Source: Xanthomonas sp. DAR 35659 (GTDB lineage: Bacteria; Pseudomonadota; Gammaproteobacteria; Xanthomonadales; Xanthomonadaceae). Taken from it: a stretch of DNA of 64,000 nt. The notes beneath the pieces are model-generated. The model was given only the letters and a program-made list of their open reading frames with translations, was not told where the DNA came from and made no database searches. Positions 9,390-18,165 of this stretch are shown here, piece after piece. Location: contig NZ_CP162488.1 of the NCBI RefSeq assembly GCF_041242975.1, positions 3,400,001-3,464,000 of the forward strand, read 5' to 3'. The stretch's first letter is position 1. Each line of letters begins with the position of its first letter. The position numbers and the translations under genes were made by a program.

Positions 9390-9418
9390 AATACATAAAT
9401 GTATTATTTACATATGTA
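9390..9418. promoter_or_regulatory. Paired palindromes, likely MarR operator
   Basis: AATACATAAATGTATT (9390-9405) is a perfect 7-2-7 palindrome, and TACATATGTA (9409-9418) a second one, 19 bp before the marR ATG at 9437. This is an unusually AT-rich island in GC-rich DNA. The size and position fit the operators by which MarR repressors control their own operon. The motif may also overlap the -10 region (TATTAT). Confidence 0.7.
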
Positions 9419-9436
9419 TCAAATCCCGAGCCGAAC

Positions 9437-9934
9437 ATGAGCCGTTTTTCCGCCACCGAGCAGCGCCTGGACGCGACCGCCCGCAAGCATCCGCGCTTTC
9501 CGCGCGAAGCCGCGCTGGTGCTACGGCTGGTCAAGCTGTTGCACAAGCTCAGCCTGGACCAGAGCAACGAGGTGTTGCGGCCGTATGGCTTGAGCTACGC
9601 CGAATACAACGTGCTGATGATGATCGACGCCAGTCCGGACGGGACCTTGAACCCGTCCCAGCTCAGCGACGCGGCCGGCGAGAAGTCGGCCAACATCACC
9701 CGTCTGACCAGCCAGTTGGTCGACAAGGGCCTGATCCAGCGCATGCCCAGCGCCGAGGACCGGCGCATGCTATTGCTGCACCTGACCGACGCGGGCGAAC
9801 GCCTGATCGAGGCGCTGATCCCGGCCCTGTGCGCCCAGCTCGACACCTACGTGCAGCATCTGGATCCGGCGGCGCTGGCGCAGTTGCAGGCGCTGCTGAA
9901 GACCCTGCTGCGCGGGGTCGAGGACGCCGCATGA
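9437..9934 (+). CDS. MarR family transcriptional regulator
   Basis: 165 aa. Winged helix-turn-helix regulator: the recognition region LSDAAGEKSANITRLTSQLVDKGLIQR (about 75-100) is followed by the wing with SAEDRRMLLLHLTDAGE (the DRR signature), flanked by N- and C-terminal dimerisation helices. It is the first gene of the efflux operon; its TGA overlaps the ATG of the FUSC gene (ATGA). It probably represses the operon through the palindromes at 9390-9418 and is released by an aromatic or phenolic compound. The ligand is unknown. Confidence 0.92.
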   Translation: MSRFSATEQRLDATARKHPRFPREAALVLRLVKLLHKLSLDQSNEVLRPYGLSYAEYNVLMMIDASPDGTLNPSQLSDAAGEKSANITRLTSQLVDKGLIQRMPSAEDRRMLLLHLTDAGERLIEALIPALCAQLDTYVQHLDPAALAQLQALLKTLLRGVEDAA

Positions 9935-12087
9935 GCGCGCCGCAGTCCAACGCCGCCGCAGCCGAGGCGGCGCCCGGCCTGCGCACCCTGCTGGCCGACG
10001 CCTTGCGCGGCGAGGGCGAGGCCTGGCTGTTCGTGCTGCGCACGCTGCTGTCGATCTATCTCGCCGGCTGGATCGCGCTGCGCCTGGATCTGGCCTCGCC
10101 GATGACGGCGATGATCACGGTGATGGTGGTGATGCACCGGCAGACCGGCATGGTGTTCGCCAAGGCCTTCTACCGCGTGCTGGGCACGCTGATCGGCAGC
10201 GTCGCCGCGTTGACGATGGTCGCGCTGTTCCCGCAGGAGCCGGTGCTGTTCGTGCTGGCGCTGGCGATCTGGATCGGCCTGTGCACCGGTGGCGCGCTGC
10301 TGTACCGCAACTTCAAGGCCTACGCGTTCGTGCTGTCCGGCTACACCGTGGCGCTGATCGCGCTGCCGGCGGTGAACCAGCCGCAGAACGTGTTCACGCT
10401 GGTCACCGCGCGCGTCACCGAGGTGCTGCTCGGCCTGCTGGTGACCGGCGTGATCAGCGACGTGGTGTTCCCCAGTCGGCTGCGCCAGACCCTACGCGAC
10501 ACCGTGCGCCGCGCCTACGACGGCTTCCTGGATTTCGTCCGCGACGCCACCGGCGGCCAGTTGCCGCGCACGGCGATGGAGCAGGCGCACCTGCGCTTCG
10601 TGCGCGATGCGGTGGAGATCGAGGACCTGCGCAGTTCGGTGGTGTTCGAGGACCCGGAAGCGCGCGTGCGCAGCGGCCGCCTGCGCCTGCTCAACCAGCG
10701 CTTCATGGCCGTGTCCACCAGCTTCCAGTCGCTGCACCACTACATCAACCGCCTGCTGCGCCAGGCCGAGGGCGATGCCGCCGACGCGTTGATCGGCTTG
10801 TACCGCCCGCTGAAGGCGGCGCTGAGCGAACGCGGCGGGCGCGACCGCACCGCCGAGACCGCGCGCAAGCTGGCCGAGTGCCGCGACGCATTGGCGGCGC
10901 GCGCCGCCGCCGCGCGCGACGCGCTACCGCGCGCGCAGCACGAGGATTTCGACACGGGCGTGTCGCTGCTGCGGCGTTTCTTCGGCGAACTGCACGACTA
11001 CGTCGCCGCGCAGGCCGCGCTGGTCGCCCCGCAGCAATGGCGCACGCCGCAGGCCGATACCGCGGTGTTCCTGCGCGGCAACGACTATGCGACCGCGGCG
11101 CTGACCGCGCTGCGCGCCGCGCTGCTGGTGGTGGCGATGTGCTGGCTGTGGATCCATGCCGGCTGGATCAGCGGCGCCACCGCGGTGTTCCAGGCGGTGG
11201 CGCTGAGCGCGATCCTGTCCTCCAGCGCCAATGCGCCGGCGGCGGCGCGCTCGCTGTTCAAGGGCTTCGTGTTCGGCATCGCGTTGGGCCTGGTCTGCCA
11301 GTTGCTGGTGCTGCCGCAGATGGACGGCTACGGCCTGTTCGTCGCCGGCACCGCGCCGTTCCTGCTGCTGACCGTGTACCTGGCGTCCAAGCCGGCCCTG
11401 TTCGGCTTCGCCACCGGCGCCAACCTCGCCTTCATCTCGATCCTGGCGGTGCAGCCCACCCCGAGCGTCAACGCCGCCGCCACCTTCAACAGCGTGGTGC
11501 CGCTGTTGCTGGGCACGCTCGCGGTCAGCGTGACGTTCGTGTTCGTCCCGCCGGTGATCGGCACGCGCTGGCATCGCCGGCGCCTGCTGGAGCAATTGCG
11601 GCGCCAGGCCACGCTCGCCGCGCAGGCACCGCTGCCGGGACTGCACGCGCGCCTGGAAAGCGTCAATCGCGACCTGTTCCAGCAGATCGTCGCGCATACC
11701 CCGCCGGGCAGCGACGAACTGCGCGCGTTGCTCGGGTGGGCGCTGTCGGTGCACGACACCGGGCGCACGCTGATCGAGCTGCGCCGCGACGCGCGCGACG
11801 GCGACCTGCCGCCCGCGCTGGTGGCCGCGGTGGACGCGGCCGTGCAGGCGCTGGCCGCGCTGTACCAGGCACCCGCGCCGGACCGGCATCGCCTGGCCCT
11901 GCAGCGCATCGACGCGGCACTGGCGGCGAGCCGGATCGAGGACCAGGTGCCGCTGCGCTGGAAACGCACCCGCGAACACCTGCATCTGCTGCGCGGCGCG
12001 CTGCTCGACGCCGATTCCGTGCTGGCCGCGCTGGCGGCCGAACCCGTCCCCACCCCGCCAGGAGCCGCCGATGTCGCTGCCCGCTGA
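9931..12087 (+). CDS. FUSC family inner-membrane efflux protein (AaeB/FusC-like)
   Basis: 718 aa. Fusaric acid resistance/aromatic acid exporter family. Two hydrophobic halves are separated by large cytoplasmic segments: the first membrane bundle is at about residues 30-185 (including MITVMVVMHRQTGMVFAKAFYRVLGT, a family landmark), the second at about 385-550 (with SSANAPAAARSLFKGFVFG and ATGANLAFISIL). The rest is helical and soluble. It works with the small DUF1656 protein and the HlyD adaptor encoded next, as in aaeXAB. The start overlaps the marR stop. No outer-membrane factor gene is in the operon, so a TolC-type channel encoded elsewhere would be needed. Confidence 0.9.
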   Translation: MSAPQSNAAAAEAAPGLRTLLADALRGEGEAWLFVLRTLLSIYLAGWIALRLDLASPMTAMITVMVVMHRQTGMVFAKAFYRVLGTLIGSVAALTMVALFPQEPVLFVLALAIWIGLCTGGALLYRNFKAYAFVLSGYTVALIALPAVNQPQNVFTLVTARVTEVLLGLLVTGVISDVVFPSRLRQTLRDTVRRAYDGFLDFVRDATGGQLPRTAMEQAHLRFVRDAVEIEDLRSSVVFEDPEARVRSGRLRLLNQRFMAVSTSFQSLHHYINRLLRQAEGDAADALIGLYRPLKAALSERGGRDRTAETARKLAECRDALAARAAAARDALPRAQHEDFDTGVSLLRRFFGELHDYVAAQAALVAPQQWRTPQADTAVFLRGNDYATAALTALRAALLVVAMCWLWIHAGWISGATAVFQAVALSAILSSSANAPAAARSLFKGFVFGIALGLVCQLLVLPQMDGYGLFVAGTAPFLLLTVYLASKPALFGFATGANLAFISILAVQPTPSVNAAATFNSVVPLLLGTLAVSVTFVFVPPVIGTRWHRRRLLEQLRRQATLAAQAPLPGLHARLESVNRDLFQQIVAHTPPGSDELRALLGWALSVHDTGRTLIELRRDARDGDLPPALVAAVDAAVQALAALYQAPAPDRHRLALQRIDAALAASRIEDQVPLRWKRTREHLHLLRGALLDADSVLAALAAEPVPTPPGAADVAAR

Positions 12088-12277
12088 AGTCTCCATCGCC
12101 GGCGTGTACGTGCCCGGCCTGCTGGTCCTGGCCGTGCTGCTGCTGATCGCCGCCTGGGCGGTCGATACGCTCGCCGGCCGCAGCGGCCTCTACCACCATG
12201 CCTGGCATCCGCCGTTGTTCCGTCTGGCCCTGTACGTCGGCGCATTCGCCGGCGCCGGCCTGCTCCTCCTGCCGTGA
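12071..12277 (+). CDS. DUF1656 small membrane protein (AaeX-like)
   Basis: 68 aa with two transmembrane segments (about 11-30 and 48-66). DUF1656/AaeX proteins are always encoded beside FUSC and HlyD partners in aromatic acid efflux operons, but their precise role is not known. The start overlaps the end of the FUSC gene by 17 bp, with AGGAGC six bases before the ATG. The stop overlaps a possible GTG start of the next gene. Confidence 0.9.
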   Translation: MSLPAEVSIAGVYVPGLLVLAVLLLIAAWAVDTLAGRSGLYHHAWHPPLFRLALYVGAFAGAGLLLLP

Positions 12278-12285
12278 GTTTCGCC

Positions 12286-13281
12286 ATGAAGACCGCCCCC
12301 CTGATCCGTTTCGCCCTCACCGCCACGGTGGTGCTGATCGCCGCCCTGCTCGCCCATGCCCTGTGGCGGCACTACATGTTCTCGCCATGGACCCGCGACG
12401 GCCGGGTGCGCGCCGAGGTGGTCCGCATCGCCCCGGACGTGTCCGGTCTGGTCGATGCGGTGGCGGTGCGCGACAACCAGCATGTCAAGCGCGGCGACGT
12501 GTTGTTCAGCGTCGATCGGCGGCGCTTCGAACTGGCGCTGGAGCGCGCCCGCGCCGATCTGGCCGCCGCTCAGGCACAGGCGCGCGCGGCCGGCGCCAGC
12601 ATTTCCGCCGCGGCCGCCAGCCAGGCTGCGAGCGAGGCCGAATTCCAGATGCGCCGCGCGCAGGCCGAACGCCGCGCCCGCGCCGCGTCGGTGCTCTCGG
12701 CCGAAACGCGCTCCGATGCCGAGGCCACCGCGCGCTCGGCGCAGGCCGACGTGCACCGCACCGCCGCCCTGCGCGGCCAGGCCAGCGCCGCGCAGGCGCA
12801 GGCGCTGGCCGCGGTGCAGCAGGCGCAGGCCGCGGTGGACCTGGCCGAACTGGACCTGCAACGCACCCAGGTCCGCGCCACCGCCGACGGCTACGTGACC
12901 AATCTGGAGGTGCGCGTCGGCGACTACGCCCAGGCCGGCGGCGCGCGGCTGGCGCTGGTGCGCGACGATGCGATGTGGATCTACGGCTACTTCGAGGAAA
13001 CCAAGCTGCCGCAGGTGCACGTCGGCGATCGTGCCGATATCCGCCTGATGAGCGGCGGGGTGACGCTGCACGGCCGGGTCGAAGGCATCGCCCGCGGCAT
13101 CGCCGACAGCGACAATCCCACCGGCGCCTCGCTGCTCGCCGACGTCAACCCCACCTTCAACTGGATCCGCCTGGCGCAGCGGGTACCGGTGCGGGTGCGC
13201 ATCGACCCGGCCAGCGTGCCGTCGGGCACGATCCTGGCGGCCGGCATGACGGCGACGGTCACGTTGCATGGGAAGTCGTGA
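12286..13281 (+). CDS. HlyD family membrane-fusion protein of the FUSC efflux system
   Basis: 331 aa from the ATG (MKTAPLIRF); a GTG at 12274 overlapping the previous stop would add four residues. One N-terminal membrane anchor (about 5-25) is followed by a biotinyl-lipoyl-like half (RIAPDVSGLVDAVAVRDNQHVKRGDVLFSVD), an Ala/Gln/Arg-rich alpha-helical hairpin (about 80-195), the second lipoyl half (TADGYVTNLEVRVGDY) and a beta-barrel. It would bridge the FUSC pump to an outer-membrane channel. It is the last gene of the operon. Confidence 0.92.
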   Translation: MKTAPLIRFALTATVVLIAALLAHALWRHYMFSPWTRDGRVRAEVVRIAPDVSGLVDAVAVRDNQHVKRGDVLFSVDRRRFELALERARADLAAAQAQARAAGASISAAAASQAASEAEFQMRRAQAERRARAASVLSAETRSDAEATARSAQADVHRTAALRGQASAAQAQALAAVQQAQAAVDLAELDLQRTQVRATADGYVTNLEVRVGDYAQAGGARLALVRDDAMWIYGYFEETKLPQVHVGDRADIRLMSGGVTLHGRVEGIARGIADSDNPTGASLLADVNPTFNWIRLAQRVPVRVRIDPASVPSGTILAAGMTATVTLHGKS

Positions 13282-13380
13282 TTCGGGAGTGGGGAGTGGG
13301 GATTCGCAAAAGCCGAGTCCGATCCCCAGCTCGGCGCCGCGCCGCCTTTGCGAATCCCAACTCCCGAATCCCCAATCCCC
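13280..13380. repeat. Inverted repeat of the GGGATTCGGGA intergenic family
   Basis: The left arm (13280-13312) and right arm (13346-13380) are near-perfect inverted copies built from GATTCGGGAGT and GGGGATT blocks, ending in ATTCGCAAAG. They could fold into a long stem after the efflux operon. Related sequence occurs at 36938-37062 and 39043-39064 in this window. Confidence 0.75.
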
Positions 13381-13450
13381 GCCCCACATCCATACGCCGT
13401 AGTATCCTGCGCGTCTCGGCCGCGCCGCGGCCCCTGTCACGAGCGACCGC

Positions 13451-15235
13451 ATGAGCACTTACCAAGCCCCGCTGACCGATCTCCGCTTCGCGCTGCATGA
13501 CGTGCTGCAGGTCGAGGCGCTGTTCGCCCGCCTCGGCCATGCCGACGCCAACGCCGAACTGATCGACGCGGTGCTGGAGGAAGCGGCGCGCTTCACCGGC
13601 ACCGTGCTTGCGCCGCTGAACCGCGTCGGCGACGAGCACGGCTGCACCCTCGACAAGGCCACCGGCGCGGTCACCACCGCGCCCGGCTTCCGCGAGGCCT
13701 ACCGGCAGTTCGCCGAGGGCGGCTGGACCGGGCTGACCGCCGCCGCCGAGTTCGGCGGCCAGGGCCTGCCGCACACCCTGGGCGTGCCGCTCAACGAAAT
13801 GGTCAACGCCGCCAACCTGGCCTGGGGCAACTTCCCGCTGCTGTCGCACGGCGCGGTCGAGGCGCTCAAGCAGCACGGCGAGGCCTGGCAGCAGGAGGTG
13901 TTCCTCAAGCCGCTGGTGGACGGCCGCTGGACCGGCACCATGTGCCTGACCGAGCCGCACTGCGGCACCGACCTGGGCCTGCTCAAGACCCGCGCCGAAC
14001 CCAACGCCGACGGCAGTTGGTCGGTCAGCGGCACCAAGATCTTCATCACCGCCGGCGAGCACGACTTCACCGACAACATCGTGCACCTGGTGCTGGCGCG
14101 GCTGCCGGACGCCCCGGCCGGCGCCAAGGGCATCTCGCTGCTGGTGGTGCCGAAGTTCAAGGTCGCCCGCGACGGCAGCGTCGGCGAGCGCAACGCGCTG
14201 CGCTGCGGCTCGCTGGAACACAAGATGGGCATCCACGGCTCGGCCACCTGCGTGATGAACTTCGACGGCGCGCAGGGCTATCTGGTCGGGCAGCCGCACA
14301 AGGGCCTGCAGGCCATGTTCACCATGATGAACACGGCGCGCCTGGGCGTCGGCCTGCAGGGCATCGGCCTGTCCGAGCGCGCGTATCAGAACGCACTGCG
14401 CTACGCCCGCGAGCGCCTGCAGTCGCGCTCGCTCAGCGGCGCCAAGCTGCCGGAGAAGCCGGCCGATCCGATCCTGGTGCACCCGGACGTGCGCCGCATG
14501 CTGCTGACGGTGAAGGCGCTGACCGAAGGCAGCCGCCTGCTGGCGCTGCACGCCGCGACCCTGATCGACATCGCGCACAGCACGCAGGACCCGGCCGAGC
14601 GCGAACAGGCCGACGTGCTGGTCAGCTTCCTCACCCCGATCTCCAAGGCCTGCCAGACCGAATGGGCGGTGGAGAACACCTATCACGCGCTGCAGTGCTT
14701 CGGCGGCCACGGCTACATCCATGAACACGGCATGGAGCAGTTGGCCCGCGACGCGCGCATCACCACGCTGTACGAAGGCACCACCGGCATCCAGGCGCTG
14801 GACCTGATCGGACGCAAGACCGCGTCCAGCCAGGGCGCCGGATTGAAGCTGTTCCTGGCGCAGATCGAGGCCTTCCTGACCGAGCATGCCGACAACCCGG
14901 CGGTGGCCGAATTCGTCGCCCCGTTGCGCGAGAAGGCCGGCGAATGGGCGGCGCTGACCAAGCGCATCCTGCAGCGCGCGGCCGGCAACCCGGACGAACT
15001 GGGCGCGGCCAGCTACGACTACGTGTTCTATTCCGGCTACGTGGTGCTGGCCTACTGGTGGGCGCGCAGCGTCGCCGCGGCCGAGGCCTCCACGCAGAGC
15101 GAGGCGTTCAAGCAGGCCAAGCGCGAGACCGCGCGTTTCTACTACGCCAGGCTGCTGCCGCGCACGCTGACCCATGCCGCGGCGATCGAGGCCGGTGCCG
15201 AGCCGCTGATGGCGATGGACGACGCGCGCTTCTGA
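13451..15235 (+). CDS. Acyl-CoA dehydrogenase with C-terminal extension (FadE/DmdC-type)
   Basis: 594 aa, the length of the large acyl-CoA dehydrogenase subclass. Domains: N-terminal helical region (about 1-155), middle beta domain with the FAD signature MCLTEPHCGTDLGLLKTRA (about 160), and C-terminal helices with the catalytic region CFGGHGYIHEHGMEQLARDARITTLYEGTTGIQALDLIGRK (about 415-455; YEGTTGIQ is the usual catalytic-Glu site of this group). A further helical domain follows (about 465-590). It catalyses the FAD-dependent first step of fatty acyl-CoA beta-oxidation; chain-length preference cannot be told. It is monocistronic. Confidence 0.92.
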   Translation: MSTYQAPLTDLRFALHDVLQVEALFARLGHADANAELIDAVLEEAARFTGTVLAPLNRVGDEHGCTLDKATGAVTTAPGFREAYRQFAEGGWTGLTAAAEFGGQGLPHTLGVPLNEMVNAANLAWGNFPLLSHGAVEALKQHGEAWQQEVFLKPLVDGRWTGTMCLTEPHCGTDLGLLKTRAEPNADGSWSVSGTKIFITAGEHDFTDNIVHLVLARLPDAPAGAKGISLLVVPKFKVARDGSVGERNALRCGSLEHKMGIHGSATCVMNFDGAQGYLVGQPHKGLQAMFTMMNTARLGVGLQGIGLSERAYQNALRYARERLQSRSLSGAKLPEKPADPILVHPDVRRMLLTVKALTEGSRLLALHAATLIDIAHSTQDPAEREQADVLVSFLTPISKACQTEWAVENTYHALQCFGGHGYIHEHGMEQLARDARITTLYEGTTGIQALDLIGRKTASSQGAGLKLFLAQIEAFLTEHADNPAVAEFVAPLREKAGEWAALTKRILQRAAGNPDELGAASYDYVFYSGYVVLAYWWARSVAAAEASTQSEAFKQAKRETARFYYARLLPRTLTHAAAIEAGAEPLMAMDDARF

Positions 15236-15246
15236 GGCCCGCGCGG

Positions 15247-15277
15247 GCGCGACCGGCAGTCTCCATGCCGGTCGCGC
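15247..15277 (+). terminator. Stem-loop after acyl-CoA dehydrogenase gene
   Basis: A perfect 12-bp stem (GCGCGACCGGCA / TGCCGGTCGCGC) with a 7-base loop starts 12 bp after the stop. There is no T tract, so termination may be weak or the hairpin may protect the mRNA 3' end. Confidence 0.5.
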
Positions 15278-15295
15278 CACTCCGTCCTGCTTCGA

Positions 15296-15324
15296 TACAC
15301 AAATCGTCAACAATCGGGTATAAG
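15296..15324 (+). promoter_or_regulatory. Candidate promoter of the HNH nuclease gene
   Basis: TACACA (15296-15301), 17-bp spacer and TATAAG (15319-15324). Transcription would begin about 15331, only five bases before the ATG, so the mRNA would have almost no leader. Confidence 0.4.
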
Positions 15325-15335
15325 CTGTTTTCCCG

Positions 15336-15995
15336 ATGGAGACAGACACAACACCGCTTGGTCTGATCGATGCCGGAGCCTTCGCCGCTTCGGACGGCGC
15401 GGCGTCGCCGCCGCCCTCCTGCACGCATCTGCCGTCGGTCCGCCTGCTGTCGCTGGACGCGCACGGCCGGGTCCTGGACTGGATCAACTGGCAATCGGCG
15501 GCCTGCCTGTATGCGCGCGACGCGGTGGCCTGGACCCTGGGCGAGCCCTGCATGCAGATCCACGGCGGCGTGTCGCGCGCCAGTGGCGAGCGCAGCGTGC
15601 TGCACCTGCACCCGATCATCGCCGCGCGCGGACAGGCGCGCTCGCGCGCGCTCGATCCCACCCCGACCCTGACCAACACCGCGCTGTTCGCGCGCGACGC
15701 GCAGCTGTGCCTGTACTGCGGCCAGCAGTTCAGCCGGCCTCAGTTGACCCGCGACCACGTGCTGCCGGTGTCCAAGGGCGGTCGCGACATCTGGGAGAAC
15801 GTGGTCACCGCGTGCTTCCACTGCAACTCGCGCAAGGGCAACCGCACCCCGCAGCAGGCGTCGATGCCGCTGCTGGCGGTGCCGTACCGGCCGAGCTGGA
15901 TCGAGCACCTGATCCTGTCCAACCGCAACATCCTGGCCGACCAGATGTCGTTCCTGAAGGCGCAATTGCCCAAACGCTCGAAATTGTCGCTGTAA
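15336..15995 (+). CDS. HNH endonuclease domain protein
   Basis: 219 aa. The first 105 residues have no recognised domain. The C-terminal half carries an HNH nuclease of the zinc-binding subtype: CLYCGQQF (about 126) and CFHCNSRKGNRTPQQA (about 165) supply the four Cys of the zinc site, and the motif itself is TRDHVLPVSKGGRDIWENVVTAC (DH...N...H). The residues after it, with PYRPSWIEHLIL, match a common family of solitary proteobacterial HNH proteins of unknown role. No methylase or phage genes are next to it, so restriction activity is not implied. Confidence 0.85.
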   Translation: METDTTPLGLIDAGAFAASDGAASPPPSCTHLPSVRLLSLDAHGRVLDWINWQSAACLYARDAVAWTLGEPCMQIHGGVSRASGERSVLHLHPIIAARGQARSRALDPTPTLTNTALFARDAQLCLYCGQQFSRPQLTRDHVLPVSKGGRDIWENVVTACFHCNSRKGNRTPQQASMPLLAVPYRPSWIEHLILSNRNILADQMSFLKAQLPKRSKLSL

Positions 15996-16127
15996 TCACG
16001 CCGCCCTCACGGGCTGCGACGGATTGCCGCACCCCCGTCGAAACAGACCGCGCAAGCGCCTGCCATTGCACGGGTTGCTTGCCCGTGCCCGGAATGGAGA
16101 GGAAAATGACAGGTCCGCTGAACCTCC

Positions 16128-18047
16128 ATGCCGATGATCGACCCCACCCGCTATCCGCGCCTCTCGCGCATCCAGCTCCCCGCCGAACTGCGTCGCTTCG
16201 ATGAATCGGAGCTGCCGGCCATCGCCGAGGAACTGCGCGCCTATCTGATCGAGTGCGTCGGCAAGAGCGGTGGCCATTTCGGCGCCGGGCTGGGCGTGAT
16301 CGAACTCACCGTCGCCCTGCACTACCTCTACGACACGCCGCTGGACCAGGTGGTGTGGGACGTTGGCCACCAGACCTACCCGCACAAGATCCTCACCGGG
16401 CGCCGCGACCAGATCCACACGGTCAAGCAGGCCGACGGCGTGGCGCCGTTCCCCAAGCGCGAGGAGAGCGAATACGACACCTTCGGCGTCGGCCACTCCT
16501 CGACCTCGATCTCCGCGGCGCTGGGCATGGCCATCGCGCTGCAGCGCGCCGGCGACGAGCGCAAGGTGGTGGCGGTGATCGGCGACGGCGCGATGACCGC
16601 GGGCATGGCCTACGAGGCCTTGAACCACGCCGGCGGCATGGAGCCGGAACCGAGCCTGCTAGTGATCCTCAACGACAACCGCATGTCGATCTCCGAGGCG
16701 GTCGGCGGGGTCACCAAGATGCTCGGGCGGATGACCGGCAGCAAGACCCTCAACGCCATCCGCGAAGGCGGCAAGAAGATCCTCGGCGACAAGAAGAGCA
16801 ACCCCACCGCGCGCTTCGTGCGACGCTGGGAAGAGCACTGGAAGGGCATGTTCGTGCCGTCCACGCTGTTCGAGGAAATGGGCTTCCACTACACCGGCCC
16901 GATCGACGGCCACGACCTGCCGGCGCTGCTCGGCGCGCTGAAGACGCTCAAGACCCTCAAGGGTCCGCAGTTGCTGCATGTCATCACCACCAAGGGCAAG
17001 GGCTACGAACTGGCCGAAGGCGACCAGATCGGCTACCACGCGGTGGGGCCGTTCGACCCGAGCAAGGGCCTGGTGGCCAAGCCGGGCGCCAAGGCGCCGA
17101 CCTACACCGACGTGTTCGGCGACTGGATCTGCGACATGGCCGCGGCCGAACCGACGCTGCTGGCGATCACCCCGGCGATGCGCGAGGGTTCGGGCCTGGT
17201 GCGCTTCAGCAAGGAATACCCGCAACGCTATTTCGACGTGGCCATCGCCGAGCAGCACGCGGTGACGCTGGCGGCGGGCATGGCCACGCAGGGCGCCAAG
17301 CCGGTGGTGGCGATCTATTCCACGTTCCTGCAGCGCGGCTACGACCAGTTGGTGCACGACGTGGCGGTGCAGCAGCTCGACGTGCTGTTCGCGATCGACC
17401 GCGGCGGCGTGGTCGGTCCGGACGGCGCCACCCACGCCGGCAACCTGGACCTGAGTTTCCTGCGCTGCGTGCCGCACATGGTGGTGATGGCGCCGGCCGA
17501 CGAGGCCGAGTGCCGGCAGATGCTCAGCACCGGCCTGCGCCATGCCGGTCCGGCGGCGGTGCGCTATCCGCGCGGCACCGGTCCCGGCGTGGCGCCGGGC
17601 ACGGCGCTGGACACGCTGCCGATCGGCAAGGCGCAGCTGCGCGCGAACGGCACCACGCTGGCGCTGCTCGCCTTCGGCGCGACCGTGGCCGCGGCCGAAC
17701 AGGTCGGCCGCGAGCTGGGCCTGAGCGTGGTCAACATGCGCTTCGTCAAACCGCTGGATCGCGCCCTGTTGCTGGAGTTGGCGCGCAGCCACGAAGGCTT
17801 CGTGACCATCGAGGACAACGTCGTCGCCGGCGGCGCCGGCTCCGGCGTGGCCGAGCTGCTCAACGCCGAGGGCGTGCTGCGCCCGGTGCTGCACCTGGGG
17901 CTGCCCGACGCGTTCCAGCACCACGCCAGCCGCGAGCAACTGCTGGCCGAAGCCGGCATCGACGCCGCCGGCATCCGCGCCGCGGTACTGGCGCGCTGGC
18001 CGCAGCTGGCCGCCAGCACCAGCGCACCCCGCACCGCGGCGGGCTGA
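16128..18047 (+). CDS. dxs: 1-deoxy-D-xylulose-5-phosphate synthase
   Basis: 639 aa from ATG 16128, or 637 aa from the ATG at 16134 ([10 protein letters not shown]), which is the more usual N-terminus. It condenses pyruvate and glyceraldehyde 3-phosphate using thiamine diphosphate, the first step of the MEP isoprenoid pathway. Motifs: [15 protein letters not shown] (about 85), the ThDP motif [19 protein letters not shown] near residue 155 ending in LNDNRMSIS, the pyrimidine-binding domain with [18 protein letters not shown] (about 368; catalytic Glu), and the C-terminal transketolase domain with GSGVAELL. It also supplies precursor for undecaprenyl phosphate, the lipid carrier used by the nearby gum genes. 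It is monocistronic. Confidence 0.96.
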   Translation: MPMIDPTRYPRLSRIQLPAELRRFDESELPAIAEELRAYLIECVGKSGGHFGAGLGVIELTVALHYLYDTPLDQVVWDVGHQTYPHKILTGRRDQIHTVKQADGVAPFPKREESEYDTFGVGHSSTSISAALGMAIALQRAGDERKVVAVIGDGAMTAGMAYEALNHAGGMEPEPSLLVILNDNRMSISEAVGGVTKMLGRMTGSKTLNAIREGGKKILGDKKSNPTARFVRRWEEHWKGMFVPSTLFEEMGFHYTGPIDGHDLPALLGALKTLKTLKGPQLLHVITTKGKGYELAEGDQIGYHAVGPFDPSKGLVAKPGAKAPTYTDVFGDWICDMAAAEPTLLAITPAMREGSGLVRFSKEYPQRYFDVAIAEQHAVTLAAGMATQGAKPVVAIYSTFLQRGYDQLVHDVAVQQLDVLFAIDRGGVVGPDGATHAGNLDLSFLRCVPHMVVMAPADEAECRQMLSTGLRHAGPAAVRYPRGTGPGVAPGTALDTLPIGKAQLRANGTTLALLAFGATVAAAEQVGRELGLSVVNMRFVKPLDRALLLELARSHEGFVTIEDNVVAGGAGSGVAELLNAEGVLRPVLHLGLPDAFQHHASREQLLAEAGIDAAGIRAAVLARWPQLAASTSAPRTAAG

Positions 18048-18061
18048 CCGCCGCGGTCACG

Positions 18062-18098
18062 AGCACGGCACGGCGGTCCGCGCGTGCCGTGCTTGCTT
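18062..18098 (+). terminator. Terminator-like hairpin after dxs
   Basis: An 11-bp stem, AGCACGGCACG (18062-18072) pairing with CGTGCCGTGCT (18083-18093), then TGCTTGC. The T tract is poor. Confidence 0.45.
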
Positions 18099-18165
18099 GC
18101 GCGATGGCACGCGCGCTTCCGCCGCGTCCCAGGCGGCATCGCACCATCCCGACCGTCCTCGCGCG

